A DNA stretch of 64,000 nt. Source: Trissonchulus latispiculum (lineage: Eukaryota > Nematoda > Enoplea > Enoplida > Ironidae). The stretch is from assembly GCA_030248195.1 (NCBI GenBank), contig JASAND010019736.1:36066-100065 (forward strand). Direction: 5' to 3'. The position numbers were made by a program, and so were the translations under genes. Under the pieces are notes generated by a model. That model did not search any database. It was not told the DNA's origin and was given only the letters and a program-made list of their open reading frames with translations. Of the stretch, positions 60,501 to 64,000 are shown in pieces (positions within the stretch are counted from its first letter, which is position 1; each line of letters starts with the position of its first letter).

Positions 60501-61428
60501 TAAGAGTTAAGATGTGCTTATAAAACAACGTTGCTGGCAGAGAATTTCGTGCCTTCCTCAGCGTGTAATCGTCAATCAATTGCTACATTTTGATAAGTTT
60601 CGCCACTTAGCCAGCCAGTCAGTTACTCTGCTGTACAGAGATGCAAGTCATTCCGTGATCCTTCCTTCTTTTACTGAATGTTTTGCTTGGAACTAGTGGC
60701 TTTGTATATACATACCGTATTATGCCAAACAGTGGCCCACCCAATAAAACGCCCATGGGCGTTTTTTTGGGGGGTGGGCGCTTTTTAGGATTTCTCAATG
60801 CTCACTTTTATGACTTTCAAAACTAAAAGTTTGTGAATATAGGTGTGACTGATTGACCTATTTGAAGGCTTAGAATCAGTCGTAATGTTCTTTGAATAGA
60901 CATGTGAGCAACTAAACTCTTGCCGAGGAAGTTGTAGTCCGCAAAAATGTATCTGATTTTTCGAAAACCGGAAAGGCAGTAATTATAATACGTTTTCCAA
61001 AATATAGCCCATGGGCGTTTTTTCGGGGGGTGGGCGCTTTTTTGAATTACAAAAATGAAATCCGAAATTCCAGAATCCGAAAAAACGCCCATGGGCCACT
61101 GTTTGGCATAATACGGTAGCTGTTCTGCAAAGCCGTGTATGTCTGCTAACTTTTGTTGGTTTGCCGCACATTTATTTTTCTTTAACCGATTTGTAAGTAA
61201 ATCCGTTGCTGGACAGGTCCAGTACTTGTCCGTCAATCTGCAAGTTCAGTACATACAATACAATAATACATAGGGCATAACTGCTAAATATTCAGTTTCT
61301 TCTTTTCCAGATTTTCCTATCGTAATCATTCAATTGTACTTGTTGGATCTCGCTCACCATTTTACGGTCAGAAACCCGCCCATCTAAGTCCTGTCTCAGT
61401 CTCACAGATGTCTGATGTGCCAAGCTAA
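22712..61428 (+). CDS. POMGNT1: POMGNT1, protein O-mannose beta-1,2-N-acetylglucosaminyltransferase
   Basis: The enzyme transfers GlcNAc from UDP-GlcNAc to O-linked mannose in the Golgi (dystroglycan-type glycans). Fifteen plus-strand exons were recovered: 22712-22949, 23818-23927, 24380-24464, 26049-26175, 53923-53960, 54122-54223, 54471-54566, 55808-55978, 56174-56223, 56946-57072, 58663-58795, 59056-59208, 59774-59965, 60195-60320 and 61311-61428 (TAA). All phases agree within the first four and within the last eleven. They give about 620 codons; human POMGNT1 is 660. Order: FAM3/ILEI-like stem domain, linker, GT13 catalytic domain, C-terminal lobe. Missing pieces: the N-terminal membrane anchor, and one small exon between 26175 (phase 0) and 53923 (needs phase 2). 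The 26176-53922 gap holds an antisense MADF gene and many transposons. MGAT1 is excluded by the stem domain and by the C-terminal NHSIVLVGSRSPFYGQKP block. Confidence 0.88.
22985..23270. repeat. GGGTCTTGTCTCGATTACCCCC-family repeat in POMGNT1 intron
   Basis: Begins with GGGTCTTGTCTCGATTACCC and continues through AAAACTTGACCAAATGAGCT to ATAGAACACGAATCTGAAG. The same sequence forms the arms of the fold-back elements at 40555-41905 and, in more diverged form, 42053-42720. A terminal piece also lies at 44.20-44.28 kb. This is a single arm (solo half). Confidence 0.75.
24866..25926. mobile_element. Three tandem GGGTTTA-GTGGGG elements in POMGNT1 intron 3
   Basis: Three related ~300-380 bp units (24866-25245, 25288-25618 and, inverted, 25635-25926) have G/C-rich edges. 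Each joins a TAAACCCAG terminus to an A/T core with AAAATGCCAAATTTTAAGGAT-like sequence. A fourth copy lies at 54.88-55.25 kb. None is coding. They account for the intron between the exons at 24380 and 26049. Confidence 0.7.
26490..26893. mobile_element. Fold-back element with ~65-bp inverted ends
   Basis: TGACATTTTTCAAAAACGGG plus CGATTT and TAACTTGAGCTAGGAAAATC on the left are repeated in inverse at 26821-26890. The interior of ~270 bases has no reading frame of note. It lies at the start of the long POMGNT1 central gap. Confidence 0.7.
27910..28080. repeat. Three consecutive GGGTTGTCGC hairpin units
   Basis: Three copies of a hairpin (arm GGGTTGTCGC/GCGACAACCC-like, A/T-rich loop TTTTTTTAAAAAAA) follow one another every ~67 bases. 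A single GCGACAACCCG half-arm closes the 969-bp repeats near 30.04 and 31.0 kb, so these are probably the terminal motifs of that element. Confidence 0.7.
28190..31021. repeat. Direct ~969-bp repeats, three partial to complete units
   Basis: The landmark TATATCGGTAAACAATCTTG occurs at 29104 and 30073 (969 apart). The first unit lacks that start. Within units, a shorter segment (CCGGATTTTGAAAAATTTCT to GAAAATCCGGGAATTC) is itself repeated two or three times. Reading frames here (60-124 codons, both strands) have no recognisable domain and are not annotated. Confidence 0.85.
32718..33749 (-). mobile_element. Family A element, copy 2 (partial, inverted)
   Basis: Starts with half of the family A hairpin (CGACCCCTATAATATGAGTG) and follows the inverse of 10.6-11.07 kb and then of 9.7-10.4 kb, with deletions. 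It is cut off at the family B hairpin at 33750. Confidence 0.7.
33750..36033 (-). mobile_element. Family B element, copy 2 (inverted)
   Basis: Opens with a perfect 15-bp stem hairpin at 33750-33783 (loop GATA, the inverse of copy 1) and ends with the inverse of GCGAATATGGG. It carries a different internal array from copy 1: 145-bp units at 34440-35570. A second inverted ~185-bp arm lies at 36472-36655, so the 35834-36655 end is itself an inverted duplication around ~440 unique bases. Confidence 0.65.
34440..35570. repeat. 145-bp tandem array, about seven units of two alternating types
   Basis: AGTAAATCGACTACGCTCG recurs at 34581, 34726, 34870, 35015, 35160, 35305 and 35450, spaced 144-145 bases. 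Type 1 has CATATCGCCGAAAC and AGCCTACGGAGCC. Type 2 has CATATTGTTGAAAC and GGCCTATGGGGCC. The order 1-2-2-1-2-1-2' suggests growth by a two-unit higher-order repeat. Each unit holds the palindrome-like GACCACTGGTC twice. Confidence 0.9.
36831..37417. mobile_element. hAT-like element with CGGATATCCG repeats, carrying a nested element
   Basis: Ends CTAGTGATGGGCACCG and CAGTGCCCACCATCACTAG are inverted. GCGGATATCCGG-type words sit at both ends. An inner insert (36972-37230) has its own ends, GCGCGTAGCCAGGGGGGG and TTTCTGGCTACGCTAG. A fragment of the same outer family ends at 27138 (CCACTGCCCATCACTAG). Confidence 0.7.
37626..37654 (-). terminator. Candidate poly(A) signals for the MADF gene
   Basis: Two AATAAA hexamers on the minus strand (37654-37649 and 37631-37626), about 330-360 bases past the TAG at 37984. 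The spacing is plausible for a 3' UTR. Confidence 0.35.
37984..43386 (-). CDS. MADF-domain (Adf-1-like) DNA-binding protein with C-terminal BESS-like motif
   Basis: Four exons, 43386-43224, 40446-40205, 39702-39408 and 38579-37984 (TAG), join with matching phases into 431 aa. MADF domains are Myb/SANT-like DNA-binding modules; MADF-BESS proteins act as sequence-specific transcription regulators, commonly in arthropods. The N-terminus shows the MADF signature: LINLYRQNRLLWDLRHPDY, RFLGFQRIAQQL, then across the splice VECVKAKLKSLRTQF, and TRPWQYFEPLRFL. The middle is acidic (SEDDLSGPG, DEMRSPVKDNDDET). Near the end, FAQYITASLVNI followed by SSAMLGIQQLLLHYSL resembles a BESS protein-interaction motif, and PPLKIRR is a possible nuclear signal. 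The start is the first Met before the domain. The gene lies entirely within the central POMGNT1 gap, on the opposite strand. Its introns hold several transposons. Confidence 0.85.
38793..39147. mobile_element. TIR element, CTGGCTTA ends, in MADF intron 3
   Basis: Ends CTGGCTTACGTATTCTAAAA and AGTAAAAATAAGCCAG are imperfect inverses, with G-rich edges and an A/T-rich core. Same family as 16967-17293. Confidence 0.6.
40555..41905. mobile_element. Fold-back element with a 735-bp insertion, in MADF intron 1
   Basis: The left arm (40555-40840, GGGTCTTATCTCGTTTACCC start) folds on itself through GAGCTAACGAAAAGCT. The right arm starts at 40850 and continues to 41015, is interrupted, and resumes at ~41758 to 41905, ending GTAAACGAGATAAGACCC. 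The interruption (about 41020-41757) is a separate sequence with no recognised coding content. The whole is a long inverted repeat without a transposase. Confidence 0.75.
42053..42720. mobile_element. Second fold-back element in MADF intron 1
   Basis: Arms of ~320 bases begin GTTAGCATCTATGTATTCCC and end AGATAGATGCTAACTT. They meet near 42385 around AAGCTAAAGTTTTAAGC. Internal sequence (CTTGACCAAA, AACACGAAT, GAAAACC) is related to the 40555 element and to 22985-23270, so these are one diverging family. Confidence 0.7.
43440..44170. mobile_element. 731-bp palindromic fold-back element flanked by TTAA
   Basis: Starts TTAAGGGGGGGTCC and ends GGACCCCCCCCTTAA. The two ~355-base arms are close to identical inverses around a ~17-base centre (CGATTTGAGCATCAAGT). 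TTAA at both edges is the target sequence of piggyBac-type transposons, but no transposase is present. It begins 53 bases upstream of the MADF start codon, so it abuts or overlaps the promoter or 5' UTR. A half copy lies at ~46718-47850. Confidence 0.85.
44385..44645. repeat. Imperfect hairpin of ~260 bp
   Basis: AGAATAGAACACGCTGAACA plus TTTTTATCATTGCA on the left pairs with TGCAATAATGAAAATGTTCA plus GCGTGTTCTTTCT on the right, around a ~100-base centre that also pairs (GGTACAGCC/GGCTGTACC). A fold-back element remnant. Confidence 0.7.
44943..45372. mobile_element. TIR element, CTGGGGTCCGTTGCATAAAAG ends
   Basis: Ends CTGGGGTCCGTTGCATAAAA and TTTTATGCAACGGGCCCCAG are inverses over 20 bases with two mismatches. 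The inverted similarity continues inward (ACTAATAAATTATTAGTGAT against CGCTAATAATTTATTAGTAG). About 430 bp, non-coding. Confidence 0.8.
45917..48606. mobile_element. Element with inverted TTAACCGAGAA subterminal repeats
   Basis: TTAACCGAGAA/TTAATCGAGAA recurs about seven times between 45917 and 46600. The inverse (TTCTCGGTTAA, ATTCTCGATAAAA) recurs about eight times between 48408 and 48606, mixed with an (AT)n tract at 48508-48560. The interior holds a half fold-back (46718-47850) and its own insertion. Terminal bases and a target duplication were not resolved. Confidence 0.55.
46880..47657. mobile_element. hAT-like element with GACCCGGT repeats, inserted in a fold-back arm
   Basis: Ends AGTGATGGAACCGGGTCA and TGACCCGGTTTCATCTCTGA are imperfect inverses. 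GTGACCCGGT words are clustered just inside both. The flanking sequence on each side is the fold-back family of 43440-44170, and its arm is split exactly here. Confidence 0.75.
49155..51779 (-). mobile_element. Family A hairpin-ended element, copy 3 (most complete)
   Basis: Runs from the hairpin TAGGGGTCGC-GGTA-GCGACCCCTA (49155-49178) to TTGTTCTTGTATA. Near the hairpin is a run of TGCGCAG repeats (49220-49262). Then come the ~165-bp related segments (49.85-50.23 kb), five 147-bp units (50255-50985), and an inverted duplication of ~185 bases (51032-51218 against 51594-51778) around ~375 bases. A 162-codon minus-strand frame (49640-50128) crosses repeats, resembles no protein I know, and is not called a gene. 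Confidence 0.7.
50255..50985. repeat. 147-bp tandem array, five units
   Basis: GTCAAAAATGAAATTTTTC recurs at 50255, 50402, 50549, 50696 and 50842, spaced 146-147 bases. The unit core (TTGGTACCAAATGAAAGCCC, CAACTTTTGTCATAGAACTG) is homologous, inverted, to the 149-bp unit of family B. The rest of each unit differs. Confidence 0.9.
51905..53610 (+). pseudogene. Penelope-like reverse transcriptase, broken
   Basis: A retroelement RT fragment. The first frame (from about 51920) has FRQKIGIPMGTSCGPFLANL, YYEFKFIKLL and the catalytic FRYIDDITV. A one-base frame change near 52212 shifts it to a second frame with LELNLVNDHCSLADVLDIKI, FITSVFDKRKFFSF, NEIIRISNLCSNSDDFLKIS. The sequence then breaks at 52490 for a TTAA-flanked insertion and resumes at 53477 in the same reading frame, ending TAG near 53605. 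The G-I-P-M-G / R-Y-I-D-D pattern with the following Y/FDKR block fits Penelope-like elements better than LINEs, but no GIY-YIG domain is seen. It lies in the POMGNT1 central gap and is not functional. Confidence 0.75.
52491..53472. mobile_element. 982-bp TTAA-flanked element inside the reverse transcriptase
   Basis: TTAA occurs at 52487-52490 and 53473-53476. The termini GGTGGTGATTCCCTTTGGTC and (inverted) GGTAGTGATTCCTTTTGGTC are inverses. Removing it restores the RT reading frame across the site, which shows the element inserted into a once-intact RT. TTAA plus TIRs fits a non-autonomous piggyBac-type element. A diverged inverse copy begins near 63340. Confidence 0.85.
53750..53812 (+). 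ncRNA. Degenerate hammerhead-ribozyme-like motif after the RT
   Basis: ACTGATGAG is preceded by CCTCC and followed, 22 bases later, by GAGTCTGGTAGAGG. The upstream CTCCTCCA can pair with TGGTAGAGG with small bulges, which is the stem I geometry of a type I hammerhead ending in GUC. The GAAA of the core reads GAAT and stem II is not convincing. Penelope-like elements are known to carry hammerhead motifs, which is why this is listed. Confidence 0.3.
53923..57072 (+). CDS. POMGNT1: POMGNT1 linker and nucleotide-binding exons
   Basis: Six exons. The 38-base exon 53923-53960 (CPIKIIDVAPEI) is supported mainly by phase and by its resemblance to the PVLLKTDVPL stretch of the vertebrate linker. The next gives the basic/Cys linker (NEAKRHFCEAHDGYDEFC). 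FQVPLLIIAG opens the GT13 domain. LRVCLETVLRQPGIQVERVL and ESEALAKLFGVKR follow the vertebrate pattern. The metal/UDP-GlcNAc motif is intact: VMVLEEDLMLTVDFLQYMSQ, then LFAASAWNDNG. A 1.37-kb TIR element lies in the intron that follows. Confidence 0.85.
54885..55250. mobile_element. GGGTTTA-type element, fourth copy, in POMGNT1 intron
   Basis: Same family as 24866-25926: a G/C-rich edge (GGGGGTTCCCCCCACTC), core AAATGCCAAATTTTAAGGAT, and AATAAACCCAG at the right end. It lies between the POMGNT1 exons ending 54566 and starting 55808. Confidence 0.7.
57112..58480. mobile_element. 1.37-kb element with ~345-bp inverted ends and TTA target duplication
   Basis: Ends GGCGTCTTGTCATTAAGACG and its inverse. 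Inverted similarity extends ~345 bases inward on each side (to about 57455 and 58150). TTA flanks both ends, the three-base target duplication typical of PIF/Harbinger. No transposase is present. It sits cleanly in the POMGNT1 intron between 57072 and 58663. Confidence 0.8.
58663..61428 (+). CDS. POMGNT1: POMGNT1 acceptor-side and C-terminal exons
   Basis: Five exons. VVYRVESFPGMGFMLPKRVY matches the [20 protein letters not shown] region. The next stretch, RIWEGWVLENG, replaces the vertebrate WDWDMW motif, whose Asp acts as the catalytic base; a Glu sits at that place here, and the following PEQRRGR is not conserved. EILVPDLSRIYR restores the match. The Lys/Arg-rich DLFHRRRAYNR, the acidic linker and the final lobe (RRVFVLYYEDYDDDHVIRRL, PPRGLYRHSLR, HSIVLVGSRSPFYGQKP) complete the protein. 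The stop is TAA at 61426. The substitutions could mean altered kinetics, but the fold is clearly kept. Confidence 0.85.
60713..61118. mobile_element. TACCGTATT-family TIR element, well-preserved copy, in the last POMGNT1 intron
   Basis: TACCGTATTATGCCAAACAG and its inverse CTGTTTGGCATAATACGGTA end the element; the repeat continues with TGGCCCA. The interior has repeated GCCCATGGGCG and GGGTGGGCGCTTTTT. About 406 bp, intact ends, so probably a recent insertion. Confidence 0.85.
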
Positions 61429-61890
61429 CTATCCTCCACTTTCCTCTTACTTTCCTCTGCCCTCCTATTGTATAGATTTTCTTGTTCTATTAGCATCAAA
61501 ACAAAATCTTGATCATGTGCTGTGATGTTGTCATATACTTGGCAATCTGTTACTCGTATTGTATGCAAATTAGTTAGTGCTGATTCTGTCGGTTTTCATT
61601 GTGTACTGTTTTACTCTTGCATTCTCTTGTGTATTATCTCAATAATTGAAATGTCTATGGTGTTTCTTGCGTAGTTGTAATTCCATCCTTATAGCCCTGA
61701 ATGTTTGTACTGGAGGTCGAAAAGAGTCCTTTGCTTTTCCTGCATTCACACAACAGTATAAATAATAATGGCTGCGAATGTTGCTATTCGACCAATTAAT
61801 TTAGTACCAGGTTACTCTTGGTACAAGTGATTGCTACATTAACAAAGAACACCCAGGCGCAATGCCTATACTGGGGCTATACAGGTATAG
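61429..61890. other. POMGNT1 3' flank
   Basis: Presumed 3' UTR and downstream DNA. It is T-rich, with no other exon seen. An AATAAT-type hexamer occurs near 61760, but no canonical AATAAA was identified. Confidence 0.4.
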
Positions 61891-61899
61891 GCCAGAATC

Positions 61900-62635
61900 C
61901 GAAACCCCCGCGCAGTGCGCAGCAAAATTTGTGACCCCCGCGCAGCGCAAACCGCTGCGCAGAAGACCCTGCGCGGGGTTCAGCACTTTGGAACCCTCAC
62001 GCAGAGAGGCGTGTCTCTGCGCAGAGGTCAGAACTGTTGGAACCTTTGCAAAAAGGCAGCGTGTCTCGTGCAGGGTCAGCACTGTTGGAACCGTCGCGCA
62101 AAGCAGCGTGTCTCTGCGCAGGAGTCCGCACCATTGGAACCCTCGCGCAAAGCAGCGTGTCTCTGCGCAGGGGTCAGCACTGTTGGAACCCTCGCGCAAA
62201 GCAGAGTGTACCTGCGCAGGGGTCAACACTGTTGGAACCCGCGCGCAAAGCAGCGTGTACCTGCGCAGGGGTCAACACTGTTGGAACCCTCGCGCAAAGC
62301 AGCGTGTACCTGCGCAGGGGTCAACACTGTTGGAACCCGCGCGCAAAGCAGCGTGTACCTGCGCAGGGGTCAACACTGTTGGAACCCGCGCGGTGCACAG
62401 CAGCGTGTACCTGCGCAGGGGTCAACACTGTTGGAACCCTCGCGCAAAGCAGCATTTGCCGCAGGGGTCAACACTGTTGGAACCCGCGCGCAAAGCAAAG
62501 CGTAGTGCCTGCGCAGGGTCAACACTGTTGAAACCCGCGCGCAAAGCAGTGTACCTGCGCAGGGGCTTCAACACTGTTGGAACCCGCGCGCAAAGCATGC
62601 GTGTCTCTGCGCAGGGGTCAGGCACTGTTGAAGAA
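61900..62635 (+). repeat. 49-bp GC-rich minisatellite, about 14 units
   Basis: Unit landmarks are GTCAACACTGTTGGAACCC and GCGCAAAGCAGCGTGTACCT, followed by GCGCAGGG. Copies recur every 48-53 bases from about 61975 to 62635, with degenerate units at the left. The array is much more GC-rich than its surroundings. All three plus-strand frames stay open across most of it (164-274 codons) because the unit has no stop and 49 is not a multiple of three. A similar GACCCCCGCGCAAAATTTTC occurs at the very end of the window. Confidence 0.9.
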
Positions 62636-63135
62636 TTAAATTTCAGTTTTGATTTGTTTGACCCCATCAGAAAAAATTCTCTGTAAAACATGCTTATTTA
62701 CAACAGGACTAATACTTTTCAAACAGATTAATCTTTTTCAAAGGTTTTCATTATTATATTTTTTCAAAATTCAAAACCTTCATCAACATTTAATGCTAAC
62801 AGTTTGAGTTTGGTTTTGCGCAGTTTTGAATATATTTTTCTTCCAGTTATATGTTCTAAACTCACCTAGATAGCAAAAAGGTTCAGCCGTTGATTACTCA
62901 GATGCAAACTTTAATGGATTGCTTTGTAAAGGTTTTGCTTTCGGCGAAATCCTTTTTAGAAAAAATTTTGCCTTCGGCGCACCGACATTTTGCTTCGATC
63001 TGTCAGGGAATTTTCAAAATCAACGGCCCATGTCAAGATAAAGTCGCTTTATGCTGCGTTCAGAACCACTTAATTGTTTTCCTGAAGCTTTTATTTTCGT
63101 GGGGGTTCTAGACGCTCTGGGGTTCTTAATTTACT

Positions 63136-63158
63136 GATTTGATTTGATTTGATTTGAC
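63136..63158. repeat. (ATTTG)n short tandem repeat
   Basis: About four and a half copies of the pentamer TGATT/ATTTG, near the boundary of the following element. Confidence 0.8.
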
Positions 63159-63339
63159 TCCACAGCTACCTCGTTGCCATTTTTTCGATATAGGGTGTTT
63201 TAAGGTACTGGGCTTCTGTAGGTTCTCAACTGTTCGATAAGATTTGTTCTGTAACTTTACACATATATATATGTCTAATTTAAATTTTGTTAGAGTTCTT
63301 GGGGTTCTTGGCCTAATATGCAAGGCCCAAATCCCGTTC

Positions 63340-63960
63340 AAATTTGATGAATCTTTCCAAAATTACTTCTTTTTAGTATTTATGGCATCCTCGACGTAGT
63401 CCCGCTTCGAAAAGCGGGCGTTTCCGTTCAGGGTGGATTTGGCAGATTTCTGACGGCCTTCTTGGCTACATAGTTACAGCTATATTTCATTCGAAAAGAT
63501 CTCATTATGCTCTACAGTTTGCTTTTTTGGAAACCTTTCTAGGTTTCTCTATTGAAGATACAATACCAAACTCTCATATTTTAGCGTCAAAAACTTTTCA
63601 TTTTTGGCAGAAATCAAATAATCCATCACTTGTCGAGCTACGCAGGCCGTGAAATTAAACTAAATTTGTCGATTTGAAGGTCACACTAAGGTCAGCTATT
63701 CCAGGCGTGATCATTACCCAACAGTTATTTCTTTGTCTGTAATGATTGAAAATGTAGTTTTTGCGAAAATTCGACCGATGTTTTTCCAGCGATTGTGGGG
63801 CATTTAATAACCACACGCTGTAGAATTGCCCTTTAACAAATGTGTTTTGCACAAAAATACGCCGAGAGCCTTTATAGTTGCCCCGAATACTGCTTTTTAG
63901 CTAAAGCAATCGCTTGAAAAAGTTGACAAAAGTTTATGCATGCAAAATTACAATAAACAA
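63340..63960 (-). mobile_element. Inverse, diverged copy of the 52491-53472 element
   Basis: Read on the minus strand it follows 52.80-53.40 kb in order: AAGCGATTGCTT, an AATGCCCCACAATCGC region, ATTTGATTTCTGC, CAAAAATGAAAAG, and AAAGATTCATCAAATTT. A TTAA and terminal repeat were not found at its ends, so it is probably truncated. Short frames on it (up to 65 codons) mirror frames in the other copy but show no domain. Confidence 0.65.
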
Positions 63961-64000
63961 GTCTAATTGAAAATCTTTTGACCCCCGCGCAAAATTTTCG

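Noticed and set aside
61862..62686. 274-, 196- and 164-codon plus-strand frames
   Set aside because: A by-product of the stop-free 49-bp minisatellite; the same peptides cycle through all frames.

Overview
The window is nuclear DNA of an invertebrate animal. The evidence is split genes with GT-AG introns, a Golgi O-mannose glycosyltransferase (POMGNT1), an IQSEC/BRAG-type ARF-GEF tail, a MADF-domain transcription factor, and very dense transposon remnants (fold-back elements, short TIR elements, minisatellites, one Penelope-like reverse transcriptase). MADF genes are most numerous in arthropods, but the species cannot be fixed from the sequence. The DNA is AT-rich, with many poly-G/poly-C runs inside short transposons.

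Layout, left to right. 0-4.8 kb: transposon debris, no gene seen. 4.8-7.4 kb, minus strand: the last four exons of an IQSEC-like gene (end of the PH domain, Ser/Pro/Gly-rich tail, polyQ, C-terminal S-Q-V). Its Sec7 and IQ parts were not found. 7.7-13.1 kb: three mobile elements, including two families (here A and B) that carry a perfect hairpin at one end and 145-149 bp tandem units inside. 14.0-20.0 kb, minus strand: a complete eight-exon gene for a 423-aa secreted protein of a family I do not recognise, with a signal peptide, beta-solenoid-like repeats, a Cys-rich segment and a GPI-signal-like tail. 20.0-22.7 kb: AT-rich gap between divergent genes. 22.7-61.4 kb, plus strand: POMGNT1, fifteen exons recovered with matching splice phases. 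Its roughly 27.7-kb central gap (26176-53922) is packed with nested transposons and also holds, on the opposite strand, a complete four-exon MADF/BESS-like gene (37984-43386). 61.9-62.6 kb: a GC-rich 49-bp minisatellite. 63.3 kb to the end: another transposon copy.

The genes share no evident pathway. POMGNT1 extends O-mannose glycans (dystroglycan-type) in the Golgi. The solenoid protein is predicted to be at the cell surface. IQSEC activates ARF GTPases at the membrane. The MADF protein is a predicted DNA-binding regulator. POMGNT1 and the solenoid gene are head-to-head.

Exon boundaries come from splice-site reading plus phase bookkeeping by eye. Family assignments rest on recognised motifs, not on searches. 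The most novel items are the solenoid gene, the hairpin-ended A/B elements with nucleosome-sized tandem units, the set of short-repeat-ended hAT-like elements, a TTAA-flanked element inside a Penelope-like RT, and a 731-bp palindrome 53 bp upstream of the MADF start codon.
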